Notes: generated by a model not told the origin, from the letters alone. A stretch of DNA of 20,351 nucleotides from Hymenobacter sp. (GCA_025362615.1 JANYFQ010000143.1:1-20351), one strand, 5' to 3'; numbered from the stretch's first letter, positions 7,612 to 15,759 are shown. Numbers and translations are program-made.

Positions 7612-8412
7612 CTACTGTGAGGCTAAGGCTTGTTCTATGTATTCGAAGGAGGTGAGAATCTCCGCCTTGTCCTTGCGGACGACGACGGTGTGCTCGAAAT
7701 GCGCCGAGGGCTTGCGGTCCTTGGTGCGGATGGTCCAGCCGTCGGCTTCCTGCACCACGTCTTTCTTGCCCAGGTTCACCATCGGCTCAATAGCCAGCAC
7801 GAGGCCCGTTTGCAGCAGCGGCCCCGAACCCCGCTTGCCGAAATTCGGCACTTCGGGTTTCTCGTGGAGCTTGGCTCCCACGCCGTGCCCCACCAATTCG
7901 CGCACCACCCCGTAGCCCAGGCGGGCGACGTGGTTCTGGATGGCGTAGCTGATGTCGCCCACGCGGTTGCCGCTGACGGCTTTCTCGATGCCTTTGTACA
8001 AGCTTGCCTTGGTTTCCCGAAGCAGGGCCAATACATCGGCGCTCACTTCCCCGATTGGGTAAGTGTAGGCACTATCGGAGTGAAACCCGTTGAGGTACAC
8101 CCCGCAATCTACCGACATGATGTCGCCGCTTTGCAGCGGTTTGTCGGTAGCCAACCCGTGAACGACGACTTCGTTCACGCTCAGGCATAAGCTGTGGGGG
8201 AAAGCAGCGTTGGCCGGACCGTAGCCCTTGAACGACGGCACCCCGCCGTGGTCCCGGATAAACTCCTCGGCCCGCCGGTCGAGCTGCTTCGGGGTTACAC
8301 CAGGCTTCATCAGCTTAGCCACTTCGCCGTGGGCCTGGGCCAACAGCTTCGCGCTTACGCGGATGAGGTCTATTTCTTCTTCGGTCTTGTATTGAATCTT
8401 GCCGCTGGCCAT
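7612..8412 (-). CDS. map: Type I methionine aminopeptidase
   Basis: Removes the N-terminal Met from nascent proteins in the cytosol. The product is 266 residues with the pita-bread fold pattern. The dinuclear metal ligands are all present: Asp102 (VDCG), Asp113 (HSDSA), His176 (GHGVG), Glu209 (IEPM) and Glu240 (FEHT); the substrate-binding His85 lies in VVHG. No N-terminal zinc-finger extension is seen, so it is the short type Ia form. It sits between secY (10-bp gap) and infA, the common arrangement. Confidence 0.97.
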   Translation of the reverse strand: MASGKIQYKTEEEIDLIRVSAKLLAQAHGEVAKLMKPGVTPKQLDRRAEEFIRDHGGVPSFKGYGPANAAFPHSLCLSVNEVVVHGLATDKPLQSGDIMSVDCGVYLNGFHSDSAYTYPIGEVSADVLALLRETKASLYKGIEKAVSGNRVGDISYAIQNHVARLGYGVVRELVGHGVGAKLHEKPEVPNFGKRGSGPLLQTGLVLAIEPMVNLGKKDVVQEADGWTIRTKDRKPSAHFEHTVVVRKDKAEILTSFEYIEQALASQ

Positions 8413-8422
8413 GCTTCGTCGG

Positions 8423-9769
8423 TTACGAAGCGGCCAGTACCACCGGTTGGGCGGGCGGCACGGGCATTGCCTGCCCCTGCCGACCGCGGAGGTTGCCGGT
8501 TTTCATCATCCCGTCGTAGTGCTGCATCAGCAAGTAGCTTTCGACTTGATTGACGGTGTCTAGCACCACGCCCACCATGATGATGAGCGACGTGCCGCCG
8601 TAAAAGGCCGACATCGGGCGGGTCACGCCCAGAATTAGCGCAATGGCGGGGAAGATGGCAATCAGCGCCAGCGCGATGGCACCGGGCAGGGTGATACGGG
8701 TCAGGATTTCATCAATGTACTCCGACGTGTCGGCCCCCGGCTTCACGCCCGGCACGAAACCGCCGCTGCGCTTGAGGTCGTCGGCTATCTGCGTGGGGTT
8801 CACACTGATGGCGGTGTAAAAGTACGTGAAGACGATGATGAGTGTAGCAAATACTAAGTTGTACTGCCACGAAGTATAGTCTGAAAACTTCACGCCGATG
8901 TAGCTGGCTGTCTCGCTCGTGTTTTGCCAAACAGAAGCAGCGATGGCAGGCACAAACATCAACGACTGTGCGAAGATGATAGGCATCACGCCAGCGGCGT
9001 TCACCTTCAGCGGAATAAACTGGCGCTGCGCGTCAAGCTGCGTAGTGCCGCCCACTTGCTTGGCGTACTGCACGGCAATGCGGCGCACGGCTTGGGTCAG
9101 CACAATTACGGCCATGATGACCAGGAATAGCACGACCATTTCGAGCAGGAAAATCAGCGACTTGTTCACGCCCTTGGCAGCGGCCTCACCAATGAGGGCA
9201 CCAGGCAGGCGCGATACGATACCAATCATGATAATCATGCTGATGCCGTTACCGATGCCTTTGTCGGTGATTTTTTCGCCCAACCACATACAAAACAGCG
9301 TTCCGGCCGTGATGATGAGCATAGTGCTGATAGTGAAGAACGTGCCGGGGCTGATGATGGCTTCGGCGTTGATGGTGGCGATGAAGCCCACCGACTGTGC
9401 GAGCACAATCGGGATGGTGAGGATGCGGGTGTACTGGTTAATCTTCTTGCGGCCCGACTCGCCTTCCTTTTGTAGCTTCTGAAAGTACGGCACGGCAATC
9501 GTGAGCAATTGCAGTACGATGGAAGCCGAGATGTAGGGCATGATGCCCAGCGCAAAAATGGAAGCGTGGCTGAACGCGCCACCGAGCAGCGTATCCAGAA
9601 TACCGAACAACCCGGCCGCGCCAGTCTTGAGGCGGGTCGGGTCGACACCGGGCAGTACCACGTAGGAACCCAGCCGGTAGATAGCAATGAAGAAAAGCGT
9701 ATTGAGGATTCGCGTACGCAAATCCTCAATCGCAAAAATGTTTTTTATCGTAGTGATAAACTTGTTCAT
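8423..9769 (-). CDS. secY: Preprotein translocase subunit SecY
   Basis: The channel-forming subunit of the SecYEG translocon in the inner membrane. The 448-residue product begins MNKFITTIKNIFAIEDLRTRIL and has the expected series of about ten hydrophobic segments, the first at LNTLFFIAIYRLGSYVVLPG. Recognisable SecY stretches are ALGIMPYISASIVLQLL, GIGNGISMIIMIGI and the C-terminal YGGTSLIIMVGVVLDTVNQV followed by ESYLLMQHYDG. It lies between rplO and map with 27-bp and 10-bp gaps. Its substrates would include the signal-peptide-bearing surface proteins in the right part of the window. Confidence 0.98.
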   Translation of the reverse strand: MNKFITTIKNIFAIEDLRTRILNTLFFIAIYRLGSYVVLPGVDPTRLKTGAAGLFGILDTLLGGAFSHASIFALGIMPYISASIVLQLLTIAVPYFQKLQKEGESGRKKINQYTRILTIPIVLAQSVGFIATINAEAIISPGTFFTISTMLIITAGTLFCMWLGEKITDKGIGNGISMIIMIGIVSRLPGALIGEAAAKGVNKSLIFLLEMVVLFLVIMAVIVLTQAVRRIAVQYAKQVGGTTQLDAQRQFIPLKVNAAGVMPIIFAQSLMFVPAIAASVWQNTSETASYIGVKFSDYTSWQYNLVFATLIIVFTYFYTAISVNPTQIADDLKRSGGFVPGVKPGADTSEYIDEILTRITLPGAIALALIAIFPAIALILGVTRPMSAFYGGTSLIIMVGVVLDTVNQVESYLLMQHYDGMMKTGNLRGRQGQAMPVPPAQPVVLAAS

Positions 9770-9796
9770 TGCTGAAATAGCGTAAAGCTAACGAGA

Positions 9797-10246
9797 TTAA
9801 AGCGTTACTGCCTTGCCGCCCGCTTTCTCAATGGCTTCAACGGCCGATTTCGAGAAAGCGTGGGCATGAACTTCGAGGGCGGCAGTTACTTCGCCACGGC
9901 CCAGGATTTTGATTTTGGCGTTTTTTGACACCAAACCGTTGGCGATGAAGTAAGCGCTGTCCATCGTGGCGACGCTGTGCTTCTCGAGCAGGTTGGTGAG
10001 GACATCAAGGTTGATGCCTTTGTACTCGACGCGGTTGATGTTGGTGAAACCGAACTTCGGTACGCGGCGCTGGAGGGGCATTTGGCCGCCTTCAAAACCC
10101 GACTTGCGCTTGTAGCCCGAGCGCGACTTGGCACCTTTGTGGCCCCGGGTAGAGGTGCCACCACGGGTCGAGCCTTCGCCACGACCGATGCGCTTCTCGT
10201 TTTTGGTCGAGCCGTAAGCGGGCTTGAGATTGCTGAGGTTTAACAT
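9797..10246 (-). CDS. rplO: 50S ribosomal protein L15
   Basis: L15 is a late-assembly protein that threads into 23S rRNA. The 149-residue product starts MLNLSNLKPAYGSTKNEKRI and has the Gly- and Arg-rich N-terminal extension (GRGEGSTRGGTSTRGHKGAK) typical of the family, then EGGQMPLQRRVPKFGF. Length is normal. It lies 12 bp after rpmD and just before secY. Confidence 0.98.
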   Translation of the reverse strand: MLNLSNLKPAYGSTKNEKRIGRGEGSTRGGTSTRGHKGAKSRSGYKRKSGFEGGQMPLQRRVPKFGFTNINRVEYKGINLDVLTNLLEKHSVATMDSAYFIANGLVSKNAKIKILGRGEVTAALEVHAHAFSKSAVEAIEKAGGKAVTL

Positions 10247-10258
10247 GACAGGACGAGC

Positions 10259-10438
10259 TTACAGGTTGGTTACTTCGAGCAGGTGCTTGACAGCGTGGAC
10301 CATGCCCAGGATGCTGGGGTTGGCTTCGTGCTGGGCGGTGCTGTTGAGTTTGTTCAGGCCGAGGGACTGAACGGTGCGCTTCTGCCGCTCGGGGCGGTCG
10401 ATGGCGCTGCGGACGAGCTTAACTTGAATTTGGGCCAT
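10259..10438 (-). CDS. rpmD: 50S ribosomal protein L30
   Basis: A 59-codon gene starting MAQIQVKLVRSAIDRPERQK and continuing RTVQSLGLNKLNST, with the ending HAVKHLLEVTNL. This matches the short L30 fold (beta strand, helix with the GLNKLN motif, second helix and strand). It lies between rpsE (6-bp gap) and rplO (12-bp gap), the conserved place for rpmD in the spc operon. Confidence 0.95.
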   Translation of the reverse strand: MAQIQVKLVRSAIDRPERQKRTVQSLGLNKLNSTAQHEANPSILGMVHAVKHLLEVTNL

Positions 10439-10444
10439 CGTTAC

Positions 10445-11023
10445 TTAACCGTTGAAAACGCGGGAGAGGGAGATGCCACGGGCTTGGGCAATTTGCAGCG
10501 GGTCGCGCATTTTAGCCAGTGCGGCGAAGGTGGCCTTCACCACGTTGTGGGGGTTGGACGAGCCTTTCGACTTGGCCAATACATCCTTGATGCCGGCGCT
10601 CTCGAACACGGCACGCATGGCACCACCGGCGATAACGCCCGTACCAGCAGCAGCCGGCTGAACCAGCACGAAACCGCCGCCGAAACGGCCTTCCATGACG
10701 TGGGGCACGGTGTGCTTGTACATCGGCACTTTCACGAGGTTCTTCTTGGCATCATCAATGCCCTTGGCGATGGCATCGATTACTTCGTTGGCTTTGCCGA
10801 GGCCGTAGCCCACGGTGCCGTTGCCGTCGCCCACGACCACGATGGCCGAAAAGCTGAAGCGGCGACCGCCCTTCACCACTTTGGCGACGCGGTTGATGGC
10901 CACTACTTTTTCTTTCAGGTCAGAATCCGGGCCCATGCGGCTGGTTTCCTTGTTGCGGTCGCGGTCGTTGCTCCGCTGCCGGTCGCCGCCACCGGGACGA
11001 TTATTGTCGCGTTCTTGCGCCAT
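10445..11023 (-). CDS. rpsE: 30S ribosomal protein S5 with charged N-terminal extension
   Basis: S5 is at the mRNA entry side of the 30S subunit and affects decoding fidelity. The core domain starts about residue 36 (LKEKVVAINRVAKVVKGGRR) and contains FSAIVVVGDGNGTVGYGLGKANEV, and later VQPAAAGTGVIAGGAMRAVFESAG. At 192 residues it is about 25 longer than E. coli S5; the extra is a hydrophilic N-terminus rich in Arg, Asp, Asn and Gly, probably disordered. It lies 6 bp after rplR. Confidence 0.98.
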   Translation of the reverse strand: MAQERDNNRPGGGDRQRSNDRDRNKETSRMGPDSDLKEKVVAINRVAKVVKGGRRFSFSAIVVVGDGNGTVGYGLGKANEVIDAIAKGIDDAKKNLVKVPMYKHTVPHVMEGRFGGGFVLVQPAAAGTGVIAGGAMRAVFESAGIKDVLAKSKGSSNPHNVVKATFAALAKMRDPLQIAQARGISLSRVFNG

Positions 11024-11029
11024 GATAGT

Positions 11030-11380
11030 TTAGAAATTGAGGCCGCCTTCGCGGGCACCTTCTGCCAATGATTTTACGCGGCCGTGGTAGAGGTAGCCGG
11101 AGCGGTCGAACACCACTTTCGTGATGCCTTTCTCTTGGGCCACGACGGCGAGTTGCCGACCAACGGCGGCGGCTAGGGCCACGCCGTTGCCGCCCTCGGC
11201 GGTCACTTGCTTCGACGTAGCGGCGGCCAGGGTGCGGCCGGTCGTGTCGTCGATAATTTGGGCGTAGATGCCCGTGTTGCTGCGAAATACTGAGAGGCGC
11301 GGACGCTCCGTAGTACCGGCGACCTTCGTGCGGATGATGCGCTGAATGCGCTTCCGGCGGAGTGCTTTATCAAAAGCCAT
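11030..11380 (-). CDS. rplR: 50S ribosomal protein L18
   Basis: L18 binds 5S rRNA in the central protuberance. The 116-residue product starts MAFDKALRRKRIQRIIRTKV and shows RPRLSVFRSNTGIYAQIIDD, then FDRSGYLYHGRVKSLAEGAR near the C-terminus, all typical. The gap to rplF is 9 bp and to rpsE 6 bp. Confidence 0.98.
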   Translation of the reverse strand: MAFDKALRRKRIQRIIRTKVAGTTERPRLSVFRSNTGIYAQIIDDTTGRTLAAATSKQVTAEGGNGVALAAAVGRQLAVVAQEKGITKVVFDRSGYLYHGRVKSLAEGAREGGLNF

Positions 11381-11389
11381 GATACGAAC

Positions 11390-11944
11390 TTATTTGGAGG
11401 CCGTTTTACCGGCTTTGCGACGGATGATTTCGCCCACGAAACGCACGCCTTTGCCTTTGTAGGGCTCAACTTTACGCAACGAGCGGATTTTGGCGGCTAC
11501 CTGCCCCAGCAACTGGTTGTCGATGCTGTTGAGGGTCACGATGGGGTTTTTGCCTTTGTCGGTGACGGCGGTAGCCGTGACAGTGGGCGGCAACGCGATG
11601 AACACGTTGTGCGAGTAGCCCAGGGCCAACTCCAGCGTGGTGCCGGCGAGGGTGGCCTTGTAGCCTACACCCACAAGTTCGAGCTTCTTCTCGAAGCCGG
11701 TGCTGACGCCGAGCACCATGTTGTTGATGAGCGAGCGGTAGAGGCCGTGCATGGCCTTGTGGCGCTTCTGCTCGGTGGGGCGCGTGACGGTCAGGGTGCC
11801 GTCTTCGACGGCGACGCTGATGTCGCGGTCCACGACTTGGGTGAGGGTGCCTTTGGCTCCTTTCACCGTGACGGTGTTTTCGTTATCGACCGATACCTGA
11901 ACCCCAGCGGGCAGCGATATCGGCAGTTTACCAATACGAGACAT
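11390..11944 (-). CDS. rplF: 50S ribosomal protein L6
   Basis: L6 lies at the factor-binding region near the sarcin-ricin loop. The 184-residue product starts MSRIGKLPISLPAGVQVSVD and has two similar alpha-beta domains; the second carries KLELVGVGYKATLAGTTLEL and the C-terminal RKVEPYKGKGVRFVGEIIRR with the family's conserved PYKGKG motif. It follows rpsH with a 28-bp gap. Confidence 0.98.
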   Translation of the reverse strand: MSRIGKLPISLPAGVQVSVDNENTVTVKGAKGTLTQVVDRDISVAVEDGTLTVTRPTEQKRHKAMHGLYRSLINNMVLGVSTGFEKKLELVGVGYKATLAGTTLELALGYSHNVFIALPPTVTATAVTDKGKNPIVTLNSIDNQLLGQVAAKIRSLRKVEPYKGKGVRFVGEIIRRKAGKTASK

Positions 11945-11972
11945 TTGGCTAGTTGTTAAAGGACGGGACGGG

Positions 11973-12371
11973 TTAGTACACGTAGCACAGCACTTCGCCG
12001 CCCACGTTTTCGTTTTTAGCTTCCTTTTCGGTCATCACGCCTTTCGAGGTCGAAATGATGGCAATGCCCAGGCCGCTGAGGACGCGGGGCAGATTGTCGG
12101 CGGGCGAGTATTTCCGCAGGCCGGGGCTCGACACGCGCTCCAGCTTTGTGATGGCCGGGGCTTTGGTGGCGGGGTTGTACTTGAGGGCGATTTTGATGGT
12201 GCCCTGCACCGAAGCGTCGTCAAACCGGTAGCTCTGAATGTAGCCCTTGTGGTAGAGTACTTTCGTGATGGCCTTTTTGATGTTGCTGGCCGGGATTTCT
12301 ACTACCCGGTGGTTCGCCTTGATGGCGTTGCGTACCCGGGTCAGGTAGTCGGCAATGGGGTCGGTATTCAT
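11973..12371 (-). CDS. rpsH: 30S ribosomal protein S8; first gene of the cluster here
   Basis: S8 is a primary 16S rRNA binder and, in E. coli, the translational repressor of the spc operon. The 132-residue product starts MNTDPIADYLTRVRNAIKAN and carries the C-terminal RNA-binding motif SSPGLRKY and ISTSKGVMTEKEAKNENVGG. In most bacteria rpsN and rplE lie directly upstream; here there are 342 bp of noncoding DNA and then an unrelated nuclease gene. A strong promoter candidate lies 34 bp upstream of the ATG, so rpsH is the first gene of this transcript. Confidence 0.98.
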   Translation of the reverse strand: MNTDPIADYLTRVRNAIKANHRVVEIPASNIKKAITKVLYHKGYIQSYRFDDASVQGTIKIALKYNPATKAPAITKLERVSSPGLRKYSPADNLPRVLSGLGIAIISTSKGVMTEKEAKNENVGGEVLCYVY

Positions 12372-12404
12372 TGAGAATTAAATGCGTCCGCTTTTTTCGG
12401 AGTG

Positions 12405-12436
12405 CAAAGATAAGAAAATTTCGCCGGGTTCCCAAA
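12405..12436 (-). promoter_or_regulatory. Promoter candidate driving the rpsH-rplQ cluster
   Basis: On the minus strand TATCTTTG (12405-12412) is an exact TAnnTTTG -7 element, with TTTG (12433-12436) exactly 20 bp upstream as -33. The leader to the rpsH ATG at 12371 would be about 27 nt. A 9-bp inverted repeat (AAATTTCGC at 12416-12424, GCGAAATTT at 12447-12455) brackets the -33 element and could be an operator, though no regulator is known. Confidence 0.75.
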
Positions 12437-12632
12437 CAGGGGGCCAGCGAAATTTCGGTTAAGACTACTTGGCTTGCCCGGCGACGGTGCAGCCAATGGT
12501 TTCTTTCGGCAACCTGCCAAAGGGGTTTCGGGGGGCAAAGGTACGGAAAGCGGGGGCGGATTTGCAAGGTAGCGCCGAAAAAAACCGACAATTACTTGCC
12601 TGATTTCTTCCGAAACATACCGCTTTCTAACC
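12437..12632. other. Noncoding stretch upstream of the rpsH promoter
   Basis: No reading frame here resembles a protein on either strand, and nothing like rpsN (S14) or rplE (L5) is present. It holds the second promoter candidate (12536-12568), a small hairpin with arms TTGGC and GCCAA (about 12470-12497), a short GGCA-TGCC hairpin near 12508-12518, and a palindrome CGAAATTTCG (12448-12457). Confidence 0.5.
12536..12568 (-). promoter_or_regulatory. Second, distal promoter candidate upstream of rpsH
   Basis: TACCTTTG on the minus strand (12536-12543) matches the -7 consensus. CTTG (12565-12568) lies 21 bp upstream, a weaker -33. A transcript from here would have a leader of about 160 nt before rpsH, or could be a short separate RNA. 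Confidence 0.45.
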
Positions 12633-12670
12633 AACAAGGCCCGTTGCACGGATGCGCGACGGGCCTTGTT
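12633..12670 (-). terminator. Terminator after the nuclease gene
   Basis: A perfect 12-bp stem AACAAGGCCCGT (12633-12644) with its complement (12659-12670) and a 14-nt loop. On the minus strand it ends in CTTGTTGG, on the plus strand in CTTGTTTTCT. It lies 44 bp after the stop at 12714 and insulates the nuclease gene from the ribosomal cluster. Confidence 0.8.
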
Positions 12671-12713
12671 TTCTAACTGATTTGTCAGCCGTAAACCTCT
12701 CTAATTGAGAATT

Positions 12714-13601
12714 TTAGTTTGTCGGACCACTGTCGGCGCGAGCCTCAATAACGGCTTGAACGCTGCTGGGGACGGCCGAAAGGATGTCGTAGCCAGTGGC
12801 AGCTTCAATGGCATCGACGGTGGTGCGGTAGCTGCCCCAGGTGGTGGCCAGGGTTTGGTTGTTGGGGGTGTTGATGGCGATGACGCGGGTGGCGCTCGTG
12901 ATGCGGCTGGCATCGCCGGAGCCGTTGGGGAGGACAACAACAACTTTCCAGCAGTTGCTGGGCACGGTGATTTTGCCGCCCGCGATAGTGGTAGTGAAGC
13001 CGTTGAGGCCCGTGCCGCCGCTGCCGTAACTGCCGCAGATGATGTACAACTCGTTGCCGGCATCGCTGAGGGTGCGGCAGTAGGTTTCGAGGCCGGCCCA
13101 GGTGCGCTGGTTGTTGTTGGCCGATTGGGGCATCATATTGGTCATGAGGAAGGTGGCCGAGTTGTCGGCTACGGAGGCATTGCGGTCAGCCGAGGGGCAG
13201 TTGTGGCCGCGGTCGAAGCCGGAGCCGGTGTAGCTGCTGCTGGTGGCGCGGAACCAACCGCTGGGCAGGGTGGCATCCGAAGCGAAGTTGTCCTGGCGGG
13301 CGGTGCTGCCGGTCCAGGCGCTGCTCAGGTGCCAGCTTACCCAGTTGGGCTTGCCTTTGTCGCGGCTGTAAGAGAGGCTATACTGGCTCTTGGTGAGCAG
13401 GTAGTTGTTGGGCGAATTAGTGGCATCGACCACGGCCCCGCTGGGGTTGCCGAGGGCGAGGTTATTGTCGCGGGTGGCGGTGGCATCCGAACTGACGATT
13501 GCGGCGGCCGGGGCGGGTGCAGTTTCCATGTCTTTGGAACAAGACACGGCCAGAACCGAAACAACGGCAAAGGCTGCGAGGCGGGTAAGGGTACGGTTCA
13601 T
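12714..13601 (-). CDS. DNA/RNA non-specific endonuclease, predicted lipoprotein
   Basis: A metal-dependent nuclease of the Serratia NUC family that degrades DNA and RNA. The 295-residue product has an SPII signal (VLAVSC, lipidated Cys21), then a Thr/Ala/Ser-rich linker, so it is probably anchored in a membrane facing the periplasm or outside. The catalytic DRGH motif is at residues 130-133 within FDRGHNCPSADRN (His133 the general base). The Mg-binding segment NMMPQSANNNQRTWAGLE puts Asn164 and Glu172 where Serratia nuclease has Asn119 and Glu127. Length is normal. Likely roles are nutrient scavenging or clearing extracellular DNA. It has its own terminator. A weak promoter-like CACCTTTG lies about 41 bp upstream of the ATG. 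Confidence 0.93.
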   Translation of the reverse strand: MNRTLTRLAAFAVVSVLAVSCSKDMETAPAPAAAIVSSDATATRDNNLALGNPSGAVVDATNSPNNYLLTKSQYSLSYSRDKGKPNWVSWHLSSAWTGSTARQDNFASDATLPSGWFRATSSSYTGSGFDRGHNCPSADRNASVADNSATFLMTNMMPQSANNNQRTWAGLETYCRTLSDAGNELYIICGSYGSGGTGLNGFTTTIAGGKITVPSNCWKVVVVLPNGSGDASRITSATRVIAINTPNNQTLATTWGSYRTTVDAIEAATGYDILSAVPSSVQAVIEARADSGPTN

Positions 13602-14047
13602 GCGAGCGGCAATGGGTTTTATAAGGGTGAGTTTTGTTGGGGCAAAGGTGGTACTTTTTTGCGGCGTATGAGTTAAGGCAGTATTAAGAATGGGTTTTCA
13701 ATGTAATTTATCTTCGAACAAAATATTTTGCAAAGCATTTTATTTACTCTGGTTAGAAGAATGAAGGTGTGCGAAGCGGTTGAGGCGGAAAGCAGTAGCT
13801 GGCAGGGCTTTTCCAAGCGAGGGTTTTGCTGTGCGCTGTACTGTGGTAGCAACCCATACATTATGGTGCCTTGCGGTGGTCGCCAAACGTTTGTTTCTCA
13901 GACAGCAGGCCCGGTTCGCATCAGCAGGGCAATTTGTCGCTATTAAATTTTGAAAACCTTGGTTTATGCGACCAAACCGCCTACTTTTATGGCGTTGAAA
14001 CGTGCGGTTGAGTCTGTTTTTTCTTTTTCCTCTTTTTCCGTTTTCCC
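13602..14047. other. Divergent intergenic region between nuclease and T9SS protein
   Basis: About 446 bp with no convincing gene. The middle (about 13680-13760) is clearly more AT-rich than the rest of the window, as expected of a double promoter region. The last 31 bases before the gene at 14048 are almost pure pyrimidine. A short frame at 13728-13946 is Cys-rich and has no recognisable features. Confidence 0.6.
13959..13989 (+). promoter_or_regulatory. Promoter candidate for the T9SS-exported protein
   Basis: TACTTTTA (13982-13989) matches TAnnTTTG at all but the last base, with TTGG (13959-13962) 19 bp upstream. The leader would be about 50 nt and would contain the pyrimidine tract. Confidence 0.4.
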
Positions 14048-15667
14048 ATGCACACGTTTACACGCTTGTTTGCTCTGCTGCTGTTGGTGGCGGGCCTCAC
14101 ACCTTTAGCGCACGCCTCGCATATTCAAGGTGGTACGCTGACGTACACTGCCCTCGGCAACAACCAGTACCGGGTGGTGCTGAAGCATTTTCGGGATTGC
14201 TCGGGCATTCCGGCACCTGCTAATGCCACATTGAACTGTCGCAACAATTCTCCCTGCATCAGCCCCGTGGTCGTTTCGGCCACAATGGCCCGTCAGGGCA
14301 ACCCCGTTTATGGCAACCAATATTGTGCAACGCTTTCGGGTATTTGCACCCAGTCCGGCCCGGCTAACTACGAAGCGAACACCTACGTGGCCACCGTAAC
14401 CCTGCCACCAGCTGCCACTTGGGTCTTAAGCAGTGAGGATTGTTGCCGGCCCGGCACAGCCAACCTCACCGGCAATAATAGTTTTCGCTTTGAAACCGTG
14501 CTACACAATCAGGTGACGGTGGGCGGCGCAACGCAAACTATCGCCAACACCTCGGCGGTGGCCAGCAACCTACCGGTGTTCTTCATTCCCTGGAAGCAGC
14601 TTTCCATCCTCGGCAACAGCGCCTTTGATGCCGACGGCGACTCACTGGTTTACTCGCTGGTGAATCCACTGGAGAACTGCGGCGTTTCATCGCCCTATGC
14701 TCCCCGGCCGGCGGGGCAATACGTCACCGGCATCATCAGTCAGAGCCCACTCTGCATCTTTAGTCCTACGGCTCTGCCGGCACTTTACACCGCTGCACTC
14801 CCCGTGAACGTGACCATTGACACGACCGGCGCTTGCCCCCTCCGCACCAGTACCCCGCGCTTTCAATTTGATGCCGCCACCGGAAGTATTGCTTTAGAGC
14901 CAGCTATTTATGATGCCGTAGCTCCGTCAGCGGATGGCCGCAACAAGTACGTAGTAGTCGTCCAAATCCAGGAGTTGCGCCGCTTGAGCGGGCAGTGGGT
15001 GGAAGTGGGCGTGACGCGCCGCGAGCTGTTTCTGACGGTGTACGATTGCGGCACCAACGTGCCGCCGGCCCTGGCCCGAACCGCTACCCTGCACATCGGC
15101 ACAGCCCGTCGGACGCAGCCGCTGAACCAAGTCATTCCGGTGCTGGCCGGCGAGCCGGTGGTGCTGGATTTGATAGCGACCGACCGCAACGCGGGCCAAA
15201 GCGTCACGATGAGCCTAGCTTACAACGCCGTACCCGGTGCGGTGCTCAACACCACGGGCGCAGGCTTGGCCCGGCTAACCTTCACGCCGCCCCAGAACCT
15301 GCCCAGTGGCACCTACCGGGTGGCCGTGACGGCGGAAGACAATAACTGCCCCCTCAAAGGCCACGAAACGCAGACGCTGGTTTTCCGCGTGAGCGCAACC
15401 ACGTTGAGCACCCGTGCCGGTCGGGCTGCAACGGCGGTGGCCGCCTGGCCCACGCCGTTTGCCGGAGCGGTGCAGTTTCAATTGCCAACGAGCGGTGCTA
15501 AAACGCTGACTGTAACCGATGCGCTGGGCCGCAACGTGGCTACGCTGCTCACGAGCGCCACTGGGGCCGGACGCTGGCAGCCGGACGCTGGCTTGGCTCC
15601 GGGCTTGTACCTGGCCCGCACGGCCGATGGCAGCGCCGTGGTGCGGCTGTTGTATCAGCCGGAGTAA
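14048..15667 (+). CDS. Secreted protein with type IX secretion C-terminal sorting domain
   Basis: The 539-residue product has a clear signal peptide (MHTFTRLFALLLLVAGLTPL then AHA, cut near residue 23) and no lipobox. The mature start SHIQGGTLTYTALGNNQYRV, then RDCSGI, is a motif found at the head of many large Bacteroidota surface proteins. Around residues 370-450 is an Ig- or cadherin-like segment (LDLIATDRNAGQSVTMSL, SGTYRVAVTAEDNNCP). The last 75 or so residues match a T9SS type A domain: WPTPFAGAVQFQL, LTVTDALGRNV, LAPGLYLARTADGSAVVRLL. It is exported by Sec and then by the T9SS to the surface or medium. The binding target is unknown. Many cysteines suggest disulfides. Confidence 0.85.
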   Translation: MHTFTRLFALLLLVAGLTPLAHASHIQGGTLTYTALGNNQYRVVLKHFRDCSGIPAPANATLNCRNNSPCISPVVVSATMARQGNPVYGNQYCATLSGICTQSGPANYEANTYVATVTLPPAATWVLSSEDCCRPGTANLTGNNSFRFETVLHNQVTVGGATQTIANTSAVASNLPVFFIPWKQLSILGNSAFDADGDSLVYSLVNPLENCGVSSPYAPRPAGQYVTGIISQSPLCIFSPTALPALYTAALPVNVTIDTTGACPLRTSTPRFQFDAATGSIALEPAIYDAVAPSADGRNKYVVVVQIQELRRLSGQWVEVGVTRRELFLTVYDCGTNVPPALARTATLHIGTARRTQPLNQVIPVLAGEPVVLDLIATDRNAGQSVTMSLAYNAVPGAVLNTTGAGLARLTFTPPQNLPSGTYRVAVTAEDNNCPLKGHETQTLVFRVSATTLSTRAGRAATAVAAWPTPFAGAVQFQLPTSGAKTLTVTDALGRNVATLLTSATGAGRWQPDAGLAPGLYLARTADGSAVVRLLYQPE

Positions 15668-15701
15668 GGCAGCTAATTAAACAATAAAGTGAAACCAAGT
15701 A

Positions 15702-15736
15702 ACAAAGCCCCGCCGATGTCATCGGCGGGGCTTTGT
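15702..15736. terminator. Bidirectional terminator between T9SS gene and SDR gene
   Basis: A perfect 17-bp inverted repeat, ACAAAGCCCCGCCGATG (15702-15718) and its complement (15720-15736), with one base between the arms; the real loop would open a few pairs. It lies 34 bp after one stop and 23 bp from the other, in a convergent junction. Confidence 0.88.
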
Positions 15737-15759
15737 CGTTTCCCTTTTGCAGTACGGGG

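Noticed and set aside
10283..11071. Plus-strand open frame of 262 codons over rpmD, rpsE and rplR
   Set aside because: Crosses three certain ribosomal genes; composition is that of an antisense shadow.
12372..12713. Possible remnant of rpsN or rplE upstream of rpsH
   Set aside because: I read the frames here for S14 and L5 motifs and found none.
13728..13946. Small Cys-rich open frame of 72 codons
   Set aside because: No signal peptide, no recognisable motif, lies in a divergent promoter region; not supported as a gene.
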